From NCBI RefSeq assembly GCF_907164915.1, contig NC_061870.1, forward strand, positions 27,813,348-27,877,347: 64,000 nt of DNA. Reading direction: 5' to 3'. Source of the stretch: Impatiens glandulifera (taxonomy: Eukaryota; Streptophyta; Magnoliopsida; Ericales; Balsaminaceae). Positions 21,898-35,800 of this stretch are shown here, piece by piece. The translations under genes were made by a program, and so were the position numbers. Numbering within the stretch: position 1 is the stretch's first letter; each line of letters begins with the position of its first letter. The notes under the pieces are model-generated. The model had not been told where the DNA came from. It ran no database searches and saw nothing but the letters and a program-made list of their open reading frames with translations.

Positions 21898-24784
21898 ACT
21901 ACCAAATCACTTGTTTCATCAACTAAAATATTCTTATTTTATCTTTAAAAAATTTAAATTTTAAATACAAGAAAGAATTATAGTAATTTAACAAATTAAA
22001 AACTTAAATAACTTACTTTTTCATCGAACAAAGTTTTTTAAGATGAAATTTTAAAAAATCATAAAAATCTACCAATTTGGGACAAGCCCTTTAGGATTGA
22101 ATAAATACTAAATGAGTTAAACATGATTTGTTCTTAAAGATTATACCGCTGCCCTCAAATATAGTTGCACTCAAATTCAATAGACGTCCACTAAAAATCA
22201 CACAACATCCAATACATATATCATATCCCAAACGAAAAAAATAAAATTGTTTAATAAAGTAAATGTTTCAAAATTTCCAATAAAACACCCAAATTTAAAA
22301 TATTGGAGTATCTCTATGTGTAGTAACAATTTTTAAAATTCAAAGAAAATAAAAAATAGAATAAGACTGTCACAATCACAACTATATCATATTCGTCACA
22401 TTAATTAATATATATAGGAAAACTTGGGGAAAAAGTGAGATATTTGTGTTATTATATTCAGGAATCATGTGAGAGGAAGTCATATGCTAGCTTTTGGGCA
22501 ATATTTTCTTATCAATTAATAATATTGGTGAAGAAATGTTCTCTCTTTCTTTTTTCGTTTTTATATATATTTTATTTTATTTTATTTTCTTGGGTTACTG
22601 GTGGATATATATACATCTCTGACCACAACAAGATCCCAGCCAGATTTCATATTTTGTTTTTTTTGTAGACAAGATAAATCATTGGCATTTGTCACAGTGT
22701 ATAAGTTCATAGTACTTGATCATGGATTGTATATATATACAAACATTATATGCAATATCTATCTGTTACATTATAAGCAAGTTTGAAGATATAAATAATA
22801 CAAATACATTGTATATATGTTCCCATTCCGGTTGACGAAAGTAAAGAGGGCCCTTCGCCTTATAGTTTGTTCGATTTTCTTTTGTCATAATGCATCATGA
22901 TTGTTATGGTCGCAGGCGATGCGGTGTATGGATGTTAGCCATTGTCTTGCTCCCAAAAGCAGCGACACAAAATAATATTAAAAGTTATAAATAATGAAAA
23001 TTATAAATTATGAAGACTCGTTAACCTAACTGCGTAATAATTTATGTCTGTCATTCCCGATTATTCTAACAAATAAAAATTACAAATTACATATAATGTG
23101 AAATTGATGGTTTAACTAATTGCTAATGACAATTAATTAAAGTGATGTGTCCATACACTAAAAGTCAATTAAAATTAGTGGAGCAGATAAACAAGAGATG
23201 TAGATATAGTAATTATGTGGCAAAGAGAAATTATAATCAACACCTACCTAATCTCTTAGGTTATATACTATAAAATATGTACCATTGATATTAAGAATTT
23301 GTTATATTGAATTATAATATAATTCAATTTATATGTTTTAAACAAAAAAATAATAATAATTGAGAGATTTGTTTGATTTTATTTATTCTTACTTAATTTG
23401 ATTGGATTCAAATTAAATATATATATATAATTTTTTTTTTAACTTTAAAAATTAAAGTATGATCTCGTATTCCAACTTAGGGTTAGGGTGTTGTTAAATA
23501 GAATGAAAGTTGAAAACTTTACCCTCTTAATTAAGACTCTATGCATAGACTTGTTTTAATTATCCATACAAATTCCAATTGTTAATATAATTACTTATTT
23601 TAATTAGATTCTTGAACAAACAACATATAACTATAATTATTGATCCCATTCAATTTCTGTGTAAAATTTTGCATTTTCTTCATCTTCTTGTAAATAAAAT
23701 TGAGCAGTTGAATAAATAATTATTTTAATTGAAAGAATTTGATAAATATTTATTGCTAAATATATTTTTATCTTTATAATCTAATTTAAATAAAATATTT
23801 TTAAATGTTGATAATCATGGAAAAGAAGATGGATTATTATAATTAAACAAGAAAATATATTCTAATATGATTGAGAGGCCCAATTATGTTATAGCCCATT
23901 TATATCTGAAGAATATTCAGTTAGTGTCAATTACACTCAAATTAATTACCCGTTTTAAAAAAATAAAAAAATACTCTCAATAACTCAAGTAAACGCGTTT
24001 CTTCCCTTGTAAGTTGTATAATACAGTAGATACCAAAAATATTAAATTTTTTAATCAAGTTTCTGTCTAATGGATATATAATTAATATATTTTTATTATA
24101 ACTTAAAACTCAATATTTGAATTATTAATTATAAACTTGAAGTTTTATTATATATTTTTTATTTAAGTTTATTCTCTCTCAAATAACCCATTTAAATAAT
24201 TAAGAATTCTTAATGGAATAAATCGTTCTTCAGACCAATTTTAGTCTCTTGATGCATGAAAGGTTAACCCTAGTTTCAAGAACTTTCTACAAAACTACAT
24301 CGATCTTACTCCCATCTCTCTCATAGGGAACATCCAAGAACTTTCTCAACTCTTTGGATGGCTTTGTTAACTACATGACCACTACTGAGTTCATTCAAAG
24401 AAATGGAAATTGCGGGTTTTTTCATCCGAATTACTAAACATAAAACGAGTATATGAATTGTGTTATAATTCATTATAATGAAAAAAATTTATTCCGAGTA
24501 ATAACCGACTCTAGTTTTTATTGTGCCTCCGCCCTTTATAAACAGTAAGCTAAACTAAATCAATCGGTCAATAACGATTTTGACGAATAACCCATAAACT
24601 TCAAACCATGTGGGGATTAATTAGTTACCAGTTTTAATTCTTACGTACGTACCCTCTAGGAATAAAGCAAAGCTTAATTAATAATTAACGATGAGAAAAA
24701 ATTATATAGAGAGATCATAATTAAAAAGAATTTGCGTGGAAGGTTCCTGTAAAAGCTTGACTGCGACTGATCTTGTAAACTCCC

Positions 24785-24793
24785 TATATATAT
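24785..24793 (+). promoter_or_regulatory. TATA box of the glyoxalase-I-like gene
   Basis: CTATATATATAA lies about 100 bases before the ATG at 24890 and is followed by balanced-composition DNA (CCCCAATCTCCG). This suits a transcription start near 24815-24825 and a leader of about 70 bases. Position and motif only. Confidence 0.5.
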
Positions 24794-24889
24794 AATTCCC
24801 CAATCTCCGTAGCATTCATAATTATCTACTCAAGCAAACAATTAATTAAGAGGGTTAATAATATCTTTATTATTATTGATCGAAGAAAT

Positions 24890-25606
24890 ATGGAAATCCA
24901 AGAATTGGGAAAATATCAAACACTGCCACTTGTGTCTCTAAACCATGTTTCCTTATTGGTTCGATCCGTTTGGGCCTCTGTCCGGTTCTATGAGGATGTC
25001 CTAGGGTTTTGCCTCATCAAACGCCCTTCCTCTTTCAAATTCAATGGAGCTTGGTACGCAAGTTACTAGTTTAAATATTTTCAAATTTGTATATATATTG
25101 GTCCTTTTATGTATTTTGTTTTTTTAGGTTATTTAACTACGGCATAGGGATACATTTCATTGAGAACGAATCGCTGATCGATGAACTCGATGGAGGCGGT
25201 GGATTGATGGAGCCGCGCCCCATTAATCCCAAAGAGAACCACATCTCATTTCAAGTAATTATATATATTATTAACTAATATGTGTTCTGATATATATTAT
25301 TAAACGACTATGATTTATATCATTTAGTGCACGGATGTGGAGATTGTGAAACGGAAGCTCGAGGAGATGGGGATGAGATATGTGGCAGCGTTGGTGGTGG
25401 AGGACGGGATTGAGGTGGATCAAGTGTTCTTCCATGACCCAGATGGTTACATGGTTGAGATCTGCAACTGCGACAAAATTCCAATCATTCCTATCTCCTC
25501 CTTTCCTTTAAACAGTGATAATATCATCACCAAGAAATGTGGATTCATGGAGCTAGCTGTTATGATGGACAAGCTTAAAATGGACATGCTCAACTTCTCC
25601 TTCTAA
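24890..25606 (+). CDS. Glyoxalase-I-like VOC family protein, 3 exons, 189 aa
   Basis: Exons 24890-25053, 25128-25254 and 25328-25606 give 570 nt with all borders GT-AG and phases consistent. The short N-terminus is followed by one VOC (glyoxalase/bleomycin resistance) domain: LNHVSLLVRSV, FYEDVLGF, FNYGIGIHF, NPKENHISFQ, VDQVFFHDPDGYMVEICNCD. The conserved His in LNHV and NHISF and the Glu in VEIC occupy usual VOC metal-ligand positions. The nearest plant relatives I recognise are Arabidopsis GLYI4/GLYI7 (At1g15380, At1g80160), single-domain proteins of about 170-190 aa. The family is linked to methylglyoxal metabolism and stress, but enzymatic activity of this clade is not certain. The C-terminus after residue 150 is a variable Met/Leu-rich tail. 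Confidence 0.9.
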
Positions 25607-27540
25607 TTCTTAATTCTTTCTTTTCATATTTATATATAATTATCATGCAATGCATGAGGATCAATGATCTTTGAGATTAATTTATGATTATTATAATCAA
25701 CTATGTATATGTTGATTAAGGAGTGATGAGCGAGTACTCATTCTTATTTTATTTGATTGATTATATATTATGATGATTCTGCTTATATATTCTTAATTAA
25801 TTAATTAATTTCTTTATAAAAAAAGAAAAAGAATGCAACATATGAAGTGGGACACCTCAAGTCAATCTTAAACTTGACTCTTTTCTTTGTTAGCTAGTAG
25901 GTCTTGCAACTATTGTAGTTTATGTCACAAACAAATCTATACATTTCAAGCACATGAATGGATTTGACAACCGCATCTTTATATATATATTTTTGTCTTA
26001 TAGTGTTCTCAAAATTAAATTTATTCATAACATCTATTATGATAAGTTGTTACGATTGGTTGAGATAAACGGCGTGATATTCGCCTCAAAATGTGATGAG
26101 TCAAAATAAAATGATGTTTGCCTTTTTAAAATGACGACAACAAATGTCATACAAAAGTCATGTGTTCTTCCATCTCACATTGTTGAGAAACATTGGACAA
26201 TAGTATTTAATGACGCGCCTCATGAAAATCGCTTCCCATATAAAGCAACACCTCATACAGAATATCACTACGTCCCGTTTTATTTCGAAGTATATCGCCT
26301 GAACCATCTATATTATATTCTTACAAATATAACTTTTTTTTATATAAAATTATCATTTTATATCATTACAAATAAATAAACTTAAAACTCGTATCGTATA
26401 TATTGTCCGTCAATCACTTTTAATAGACATCAAACCTAGCTAAGATCTAATAATGATGGTAATTGTGTTATAATACTCTTATCATCAAATTAATTATATT
26501 TGCATTATAATGTTCCTAGATAAGATTGTTTTTTGTTGGTATATTACAGTAATTGTGTCCAGATCCTCTCAATTTGCATTAATATTTATTTTTTCAAAAT
26601 GAAAAAGTACTTTTAGTATTTTTTGACCCTTCCTTTCATACAATCCCGATTTGCAATTACCGTAATCATCGATAAAATGGTAAATTTCACCGTTTAAAAA
26701 ATTAAAAAAATTGTAGTATAATTAAAAACTTAGAAATAAACTAATTGGCACAAGTTATAACAGCTAGTGTGAAAAAGTAAAAGTAAATAAACAATGTATG
26801 TAATCCAACTTTTAAAATTCATGTAATCAATAGTAAGGAAAAAGTTAAAAAAGAAAATAAAACAATGTTATTCTAGATTGTTGTAATAAGATTTCATGAA
26901 TCCTGACAATAAGATAATGTTGTTGTTTGGTTGTGAGTTTTGACCAAAGAAGATAACAACAACTGGTGATCAGTCCAATTGTGAGTCTCATAGCCCTAAA
27001 AGTATGGGACCACAATGGATATGGGTCCTGTATTTCCAGACTTGGACTAACAGCTTGCTTGATTAATGAATTTTCCAACCAAACTAAGTTTATGTAATAT
27101 AATATTTAGTAAATGTGCTAGCTAGATTGCATATATATATATATATTATATATAAAGCTTAGTGTTTGGCAATTTACGTCACACTAGAAATGGTAATAGA
27201 AATACAAATCAAATGAAATGAAATGAAACGGTGGTAGGCGTCCAAAGGAGATTCCCACACGTATTCTCTAAACAAAGACTTTGATCAGTAAAAGCCTTCT
27301 TTCCCAAGAGAGAGAAAGAGAGTCAAACTTGAAAAAAAGAAAAGAGGGTATGCGTGGAGAAGAATGATTGGTTCCAGGTAGTTCTTCTTCAAGTTCATGG
27401 TATGGAGTTGGGTTGGCTTAATTGTCCTTTTTATATATCTGAATCAATGGCGGGCTGACCCGCACTATCAAATGCTAATCACGTGTCGCTAAGAGAGCTG
27501 ACCCAGAAAGGAAATACAGACAGAAGAAGAAGAAGAAGAA
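25607..27540. other. Intergenic DNA between the VOC gene and the C3H44-like gene
   Basis: Mostly AT-rich. 26090-26300 is of more balanced composition with a short open frame (26131-26379) that I do not recognise. 26880-27070 is also balanced, but its minus-strand frame opens only from TTG. 27420-27540 is likely the promoter of the next gene, with GA repeats (AGAAGAAGAAGAAGAAGG at about 27522-27541). Confidence 0.4.
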
Positions 27541-27548
27541 GGGGGGGG

Positions 27549-27798
27549 ATGGAGGATTCGTCGCTGTGAGCCGCGTTTCACGCTTTCCTTAATTTCTGCG
27601 AGTTCTGTCTCCCGAAAAAGCTTAAAAACAACTCCTTATCGGCTCAGGCGAACTGGGTTTTTCACTTTTTTTTTAAACTGTTTCGGTGTTGCTTTCATTG
27701 GAGTCGGTGGGTTAATGATAGACGCCGCTTCTTGATCGGTGGAATTGATAAAACTAGGGTTTTAATTGCTAATCTTGTTTTGCTTCAATTGTTATTTG
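27549..27798 (+). promoter_or_regulatory. 5' leader of the C3H44-like gene with two tiny upstream ORFs
   Basis: The first ATG after the GGGGGGG run (27549) opens a 6-codon frame (MEDSSL, stop). Another at 27716 opens a 6-codon frame (MIDAAS, stop). Both close before the main ATG at 27799. If the transcript starts upstream of 27549, ribosomes meet these first, which can lower translation. The transcription start is not visible, so this is inference. Confidence 0.4.
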
Positions 27799-30700
27799 AT
27801 GGAAGCTTTAGAATTCTCTAGTTCTGCTTCATGCATCCCTTCATCAGGAGACCAAGATTCGAGCTTGAATCATTCGGGTGTCCACAGACCAGACCTGATT
27901 CCTAAACTTGAGGATGGGTTGAATATTGGAGTTCTAGCTAACGGAGGTGAAGAGGGTTCTGGTCTGATTCCGGTGACGGCGGAAGAACAAGCTTTTGAAG
28001 GTAGTAACGGGAAGAAGAAGCGCGGTCGTCCACCCAGCGGTCAGCCTAAAATGCCGCAGATCAGGAAGGTAAAAGATGAAGAGGATGTATGTTTCATATG
28101 CTTTGATGGAGGGAACCTAGTGTTATGTGATCGCAGGTGAGTATTCATTTTGATCTTTTTACTCAATGGCATTACTTTTTTTTATTAAGTGTCTTGTGGT
28201 TAACTGTTTACTCAATTGTGGTTTTGGATATGACAGGGCATGTCCAAAAGCTTATCATCCAACTTGCATTAAGCGCAATGAGTCGTTCTTTAGAGCGAAA
28301 TCTAAATGGAACTGCGGTATGTCTGTCCACTTCTCATCCACGAGACTGCATGTCTGTCGTTCTAACATTTTCAACTACTAATTTGGTTATTGATAAACTA
28401 AACCCGAAAAATAATTGGGGTTATCAATTCTCCCTACTGTCTCATATAGGTTGTCATTCTCAACTTCTGTTATCATATGATATCCCTTTAGGGTGGGAAA
28501 TTATGTAGTTGCTCATGGATAGACCTCAATTGGAGTTAAGACACTTGGAAAATAAGTTCGGATTATCTAACAGGAAAACCTGCAAAGCCACTTAATCTAT
28601 TGCTGATTAAACACCAGCTTATGGTCTGTGTACTGCATGCCTGTATGATGTATCATATTGTCAGTGTCAGTGCCATTGCTGCTTTTTTGCTAGTAGTGAA
28701 TTCGTATTTCTGTTGTCTAAATGAGGGCTACACCATTTTTTGATTCGCTGGGTAGTAGCATATTTTTCACACTATTCATGTAGATGTAGTCTGCAAGTAA
28801 AATGAGTTCTTAATCTTTGACTATAAGAATTGGACATTCTAGGGATAGCTTAATCAATTTTGGTAGAAAAGTTTGCGTGGGAGATTTACTATATGGGATT
28901 AGTATTTATTAGGTTTGTTTCATTTTCTTTTGTTTGTCAACTGGTATTTAGTGCATTTTTCTTAAAATATCTAGTTCATTTAGTGTGAGATTTGCTAATG
29001 GAATAGGCATGCAAGTTTTGTTTCATTTTTCTTTCGCTATATATATCAGTATTTAGTGCATTACCTTTCAAACCTTTAGCAGAAGAGTAAACAATTTGAT
29101 TCCCCCCTATATATGTATATATCTTGGACGCGTGTTTCAACTTTTACCACTTGTTGCATGCACTATAATTGCATGCTTATTCCTTTACGGGTCAACTACT
29201 AATTATCTGGATTTGATGATTCTATTCCTTTACGGGTCAACTACTAATTATCTGGATTAATAATCATTGTTAGTATGCTGTCTTCCGTTTTCTCTAATTA
29301 GACCTCCTATTGTTGATATTGTCTACTTACCCTTTATTCTCAAGTTTACTATTATGAAGCTTTACATTTTGTTTAATTGTTTATACTATTATGCATTTCA
29401 GGATGGCACACATGTAGTTCCTGTCAAAAGAAGGCTTCCCACTATATGTGTCTCACTTGCACGTATTCGTTATGCAAGACATGCTCTAAAGGCGCTGATT
29501 ATGTGTGTATACGAGAAAACAAAGGTTTCTGCTCCTTGTGCATGAAAACAATAATGCTCATAGAAAACAAGGACCAAAGAGAAATGGTAGGCATAATCTA
29601 TTTGTTTTACACAGAAATCTCAATCTTAGATATCATAACTTTTTTATTATTATTATACCTATATTAGGGTAATCCTAATCCTATGAATGAAATACCAATC
29701 CTACTAGAACTGAAATACTAATAAACAAATAATTTTACTAACCAACTAACAATGATTATCTACTAATATATAATTATATAATACTCTAATTTGTCGGCCA
29801 CGTGTCCTTGTGCGATTGTCTCTTGAAACCCTAAATTTTGTTTTGTTTCAGCTACTTGTGGAATCTAGTTCCAATTGGGAGGTTGAGGAATAAAGCCTTA
29901 ACTTTGAAAAGAACTGAACATCCCAAATATGCTAATGAATAAAAAAAAATGCACAATAGTGAGAGAGATCTTGCGCCAAAAAAGTTTTGATAACTAAGTT
30001 ATAAGTATTATGTAGTGGATCTTCATTGTTGAAACTAAAAATAATAATGGTTGAGATGGTAGGATCAATTTTACCATAGATAGGCGGAACCTATTACCTA
30101 TATTTGTTGTGATGGACTGGTTCCTTACGGTAAAAATCTTGAAGTTTCTTAAAATGTTGGTTTCAGTAGGTTTGTAATTGCAATCTACCTTATCGTGGCG
30201 AAATGCCATGTCACATGGAAGATCTCCTCAATGACTAAATCGTGTTCCTTTATTAGCAGAAGATAATAATATGATCTGTTCAATCATTCAGTATTTCATT
30301 ACTATTATTTCTTGTTAATGACATATATAACCTCGTGATCCAAATTGGGCAGGTTCAGGTAGATTTTGATGACAAGACTAGCTGGGAGTATTTGTTTAAA
30401 ATGTACTGGCTTTACACTAAGGATAAACTATCTTTAACTCTGGACGAGTTAACAAAAGCTAAAACTCCTCGAAAAGCAGCCGGTAATACTGCTTTTAAAG
30501 GGAAAGATTTGGTTACTGTCAGTGGAAATAAAAATTGCAGACGTCCTACTTTGGATGCCCACTACAAATGCAATGACCTGGATGTAAATAGTACGGTGAT
30601 CAACCAACAAATAAAGATATCTCACAACATCGATTCTCCTGCCATAAATACGCCAAGTACTGACGGTGGTGCACTTGTTACGGGATCTGCAAAATGGGCT

Positions 30701-32785
30701 TCTAAAGAACTCTTAGCATTTGTTGCACATATAAAGAATGGCGAAACATCTGTGCTTTCTCTACATGATGTACAAATTCTTCTACAAGGCTATGTGCAGA
30801 GGAACAACCTCCATGATCCGATCCACAAAAGTCAGATCATTTGTGACACGAGACTTGTTAAGCTCTTTGGAAAACCACGTGTGGGACACTTTGAAATGCT
30901 AAAACTTCTTGAGTTCCACTTTCCTTTGAAGGATGAATCCCTAGAATCTGTTTCTCTTTTTAACATGTACCCCACAGCTGTCAGCGAGCCAGAGAGAAAT
31001 GGTAATAGTGACTACTATTTTTTGACGAGTGGAGACAAGAAACGTAAGAATTGTCTGAGGGGTGAAGGAGGGTCATCAACAGACCTAAGTGAGTATGCTG
31101 CAATTGATGTGCACAACATTAGCTTGATTTACTTGCGGCGTCGTTTACTGGAAAATCTGGTTCATGACATTGATAAGTTTCATGAGAAAGTGGTGGGCTC
31201 AATTGTGCGAACAAGATTTTTCAACGGTGATCAGAAACAAGATATGTATGAATTAGTCCAAGTCATAGGTATTCATCCAGACAATTCTTTCATCTCTTTG
31301 GATTGAATTTTAGTTGAAAGCTATATTTGCCTGATCCTTACGCTTTGGATTAGTCATAAGTAATCAGCTTGAAGTCTGACGCTTGATGTTTTTTTCTTGC
31401 AGGAACTTGTAAGATTTCTGTGCCATATAAACTTGGCGAGAAAACGGTTGATGTGGTGCTTGAGGTATTAAATATGGACAAGAAGGAGACTGTCTCAATT
31501 GATGCCATTTCAAATGAGGAATTCTCTGCGGTAAGTGGTGATCCTGTGTATTAACTATTACTTCTTTACTTCCTCAAATTTCTCTGCGCATCTTGAAAGT
31601 AATTGATGTCATTTCCATTAAGTTTTGTATTCTAATATTTTCTGCCTATAGCTTTTACACTGATGTTATTTGATGGGAACTCTTCTACTATTATGGTAAG
31701 CTATTATGATCAGGGACATGCATAACTTAGTTTCTTTAATCCGATTATGAGATTATAGTACATGGATAAGTATTGAAGCTTAGTATTTGGTTGGTGTGAA
31801 TACATGCTATACAAAGCCTCGTTTATCTAGCTTGCAAACACAGTGATCTTGCATCTGTTATCTGGTTTTACTGCACCCATGTCCTATTCAATGTTCTTCA
31901 CCATTTGGTGTCTGCTGCTAGCTGTAGGACACACCCTATTAATTGGTTCTCCATGGTTCTTATTTTTGCTGATGCCGACACCCTGAATGTTTCATTAATA
32001 GCTATTACTGTCAAACTTTCTCCCATTTCTATACTAATGTTTTATTTTAAATTCATTCATTATTGCACTTTATTGGTTTAGCAATAAGAAATCTTAATAA
32101 CTGGCATTTTCCACAAGATAAAGCATGTAATAATCTACTTAGGATGCTCTGGATGATGTTTCCTTTACATTCACAAGATCCTTGTTATCGTATACCAGGA
32201 TATTAGAATGACACATTTTCGATGATTGTGTCGCAAATATCTCCCCATAATAGGTATCTCATGTTTCCTTTTGTGATATTCATTTTCGTGAAGTATTTGC
32301 ATTGGGAGCCAAAAAGTCTTGCTAAATATGAAAATCAGCAATATGAAATGATACTGAACTTATATTGTGGTAATGTTGACACATATTTGAATGGTCAAAA
32401 GTTGGTAGTATAGTGGGTTTCTAATTCTTTTTACTTCACCAGAATATAGCTGAAGAATGACATTTGTTTGGAAATATATAGACTTCATACGAGTCTTGAA
32501 TGGTAGCCAAGTTCATTCCCCATGACGTGTAAGAGTTATGGTACAGGATAGGGATAAGTTAAGAGTGCCTTTGAAGCGTTTGTTGTCACTGATGGATGTA
32601 TAATGTTTTTTTTATGTTGTCACTGATGGATGTATAATGTTTTTTTTATGTTGTCATCTCGAGTTGAGACGTGCTCACTCTCTGAGATGACAACTCACAA
32701 GAAAGAAATTCAAGATATTCTTTGTTGATCTTAATTTTTATTACACTGGGAAAACAAAATTATTCATAAACTTTTTTCTTTATCG

Positions 32786-32850
<65 letters not shown>

Positions 32851-35800
32851 ATTACAAGATAAAAATGAATTATCTGTTTGCTAAACAATAGGCTTAACAA
32901 AACAATTATCTTGTAATCTAAGCATAACTGAATACATTAACTTCTACGCATTCTGTTTTTGAAATTCGGACTTGCTGACTTGGTTTCTGACGTGGCAGCT
33001 GAATCAGCTTTGGTTTTTTACTTGTCATTTTTATCATCACAAAACCTCAAGGAAATCTTGTTTTGGAGTTAAGACGAGGAAATATAACTGTATTAGCTAT
33101 ACTGTGAATTGTTTTATACATTCTTTGAGTGTCACTAAAATGCAATTTACTTGTATATTTTGTGTTCCCTTGAACAAGAGTTCTATGTTGTAACATGTTC
33201 TTCTCCTTCTAGGAGGAATGCGGACGTTTACGTGAAAGTATAAAATGTGGGCTTGTCAAGCACTTGACTGTAGTAAGTGCCAAACATTGCTTATTATGTG
33301 ACTTTGTTTACATATAAGATCTTTCCTGAAACGATCCCTGAAATTTTGTAGGGTCTGATACAGGAAAAAGCAAAAGCACTTCGAGAAGTTATAGTGAAAT
33401 ATGTAAGTTTTAAGTTATCGGGTTAAATATCTAGGCAGTTAAATAAGACTTTATGCTATAACCCATGCTCCAACAGATTAGCTTAACTATTATTCTTTTT
33501 TCACATGTAGTGGCTGGAAATAGAAGTACTACGGCTGAATCATCTTCGGGATAGCGCGAATGAGAATGGCCAAGAAAATAAATATCCTTATTTCTTTTAG
33601 AAATGTCTAGTTGGGTAGAAGAACACTATTGCTTTTTGCGCATACCCACTTTTCCTTCTAGAAATACCTTTCAAGTCTTCTGTGATAGACTACAAGACTT
33701 TAATAGTCATTGTAATCTAACACTGTTATCTTGAATTGTTATTTCAGCATCAAAATCATTCACCTTTTGCGCGTCTTTTATTAGAAGCCAAGATATGATC
33801 AATTATTAACTTATAATATTTTTTCATGAGCCCTTCAATGATTAATACTAGTCTAATGACAGTCAATTCATTACTGTGGTTGGCTCATCAGGAAATTCTA
33901 AGACGGGTGTTAATTAGAATCCCAGTGACCAATAAACAATTTTCTTTTCTTGTTCCTTTACCCTTTTCTATCCTTAAATTTAGTCATGATAATGGAAAAG
34001 AGGTGGAGAGTTTGCCTTAACTGTCTTACGCTTAGAGATTATGTAGAGAAATTAGAGGTTTTGCAGTCACCTGAGGAAAGGAAGCGCATACTACAAGAGG
34101 TGCCAGAAGTGCATGTTGATTCAAATCTGAATCCGCACAATAATTCTGCTGAAGATGCTGGGGAACTCACTGAAAATAAAAAAGGTTTGTTTATTATACT
34201 TTAGAAATATGATTCATGATATTTTTTTTTGTTTATTTTTTTTCTGTTTGGATGATATGCAGCTAAACATCTCAAAACACAAGACCCAGTATTCAACATG
34301 AATGGAAGAGTAGCAATTCCATCAAGGAAGGCTGATGGTGGGATACATGATGCCTGCAACAAGACATTTGAAGATAATATTAGTGAGAACAATGGCAAAT
34401 CTACTGCAGATGACTTCAACAAAGTCACTCCTACAAGTGTCTCATCACAGGGATTGGATAAATGCTCCCAGGATGGTGAAAATGATGTTTGTGGATCATC
34501 TATCTCTGAAAGAGCAGTTAAGGTTGATTCTTACTGTTCTGCTGTTGGTGGTTGTAATAGTCCAGCTGTGATTAGTTCAGGATCTTTTTCTGGGGTTGTG
34601 TCAGAAAATTCGGTTGCTGGAAGCTCACCTCTCTCACATACCAGTGAAACTGAGAATATCTGGCGTTACCGGGATACTATCGGAGAAGTTCAAGGACCGT
34701 TCTGCCTGACGCTGCTGCGTAAGTGGATCACAACTGGATTATTGCCTTCCGATATGAGGGTGTGGAGTATATACAACGAGGAAGTTGACTCTTTACTTTT
34801 ATCCGATGTGCTAAAAGGACAATTGTCACAGAAATTGTCATCCCGACAATCCAGTCTCTCTTTACCATCTCCAGAAATTCAAGGCGGTAGTATCTCTGAG
34901 AACGGATCAACTAGCACTTTGACATCCACTGGGTTGCATAGTTGTAAGCAGAGTACCATTTCCCAGAATTTTTCCAATACCAATAAGTTGGTTCATGGTG
35001 ATGAAATCTTCTCCCGTTCCTCCAATTTGGCAACTTCCTCTTTTAAATGTGTTGATATAAACAAGACAAATTCACCTGGCTGGGACTCACTCAAGGTTAA
35101 TGATAATTATTCTCAGCAGCCTCAAGTACTTTGTTCAGATTCTACACCACCGATGCCTGAAAGTCTCAAGTCTGGTCCTGACTATAGAAGTTGGAATTCA
35201 TCTACAAATCAGACCACTCCTGAAACAAGCTATGGGAACCAATCTAGTAATCTGGGTCTTCCTTCTGAGCAATGCGGTGTACCCCCAGTTTTATCTGATA
35301 AATGGGACCTTAACTCTTCTCTTGGTTCTGAAGCCAAGTCCAGTCCGGTATCACCAATGGATAATTGTAAAAATGACATCCCATTAAAGCCTTGTCCAAT
35401 CCTAAACGACAATGTTCAGGGTTTAGAAGGTAAGACCGCCAGAGAAGGGCAATCCGAGGCATTGAACTTTCTTGTTGACGAGCTGAGAATCCAAAATCAG
35501 TCCAGTAAGGACGAGGAAGTCCAGGGTTTTCAGAATAAACATTCTTTGTCTTCAAGTTGGAGCTGCAATTCCAATTTAGTTGTTGGTGGTGCGACATTTA
35601 CATGCCCAGAACCACCCATGGATCATGCTTCTGCTGCTACCTTGACTTGTAACAATAACCAATTAGTCAGTGATTCGATGATGCCTGTTATTGAATCTGA
35701 TCCATCAAATTGGCTGGAAATGTTTACAGAGCCCATAGAATCAGTGTCAGACCTGTTGGATCAGGTGGAAGCTATGCAGTCTCAAGGTGGCCTGTCTTTG

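Larger units (their letters stand above)
17521..24780. other. AT-rich intergenic DNA, 7 kb, mostly featureless
   Basis: No coding exon is supported. Notable pieces are a SINE-like stretch (19935-20045), an (ATT)n microsatellite at about 21860-21897, and a GC-richer island at 22825-22975 that I cannot assign. Open frames here are short, A/T-driven or start at non-ATG codons. Confidence 0.5.

Noticed and set aside
26845..27078. Minus-strand 77-codon frame near the C3H44-like promoter
   Set aside because: It opens with TTG, not ATG, has no family resemblance and no neighbouring exon; treated as chance.
27766..27798. Longer N-terminus for the C3H44-like protein
   Set aside because: The extension opens only from TTG; the first in-frame ATG is 27799.
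33511..33600. Ending the C3H44-like protein at the TAG at 33598
   Set aside because: The downstream exons continue the family's conserved sequence, GYF and CCCH domains in frame once the AT-AC intron is removed.
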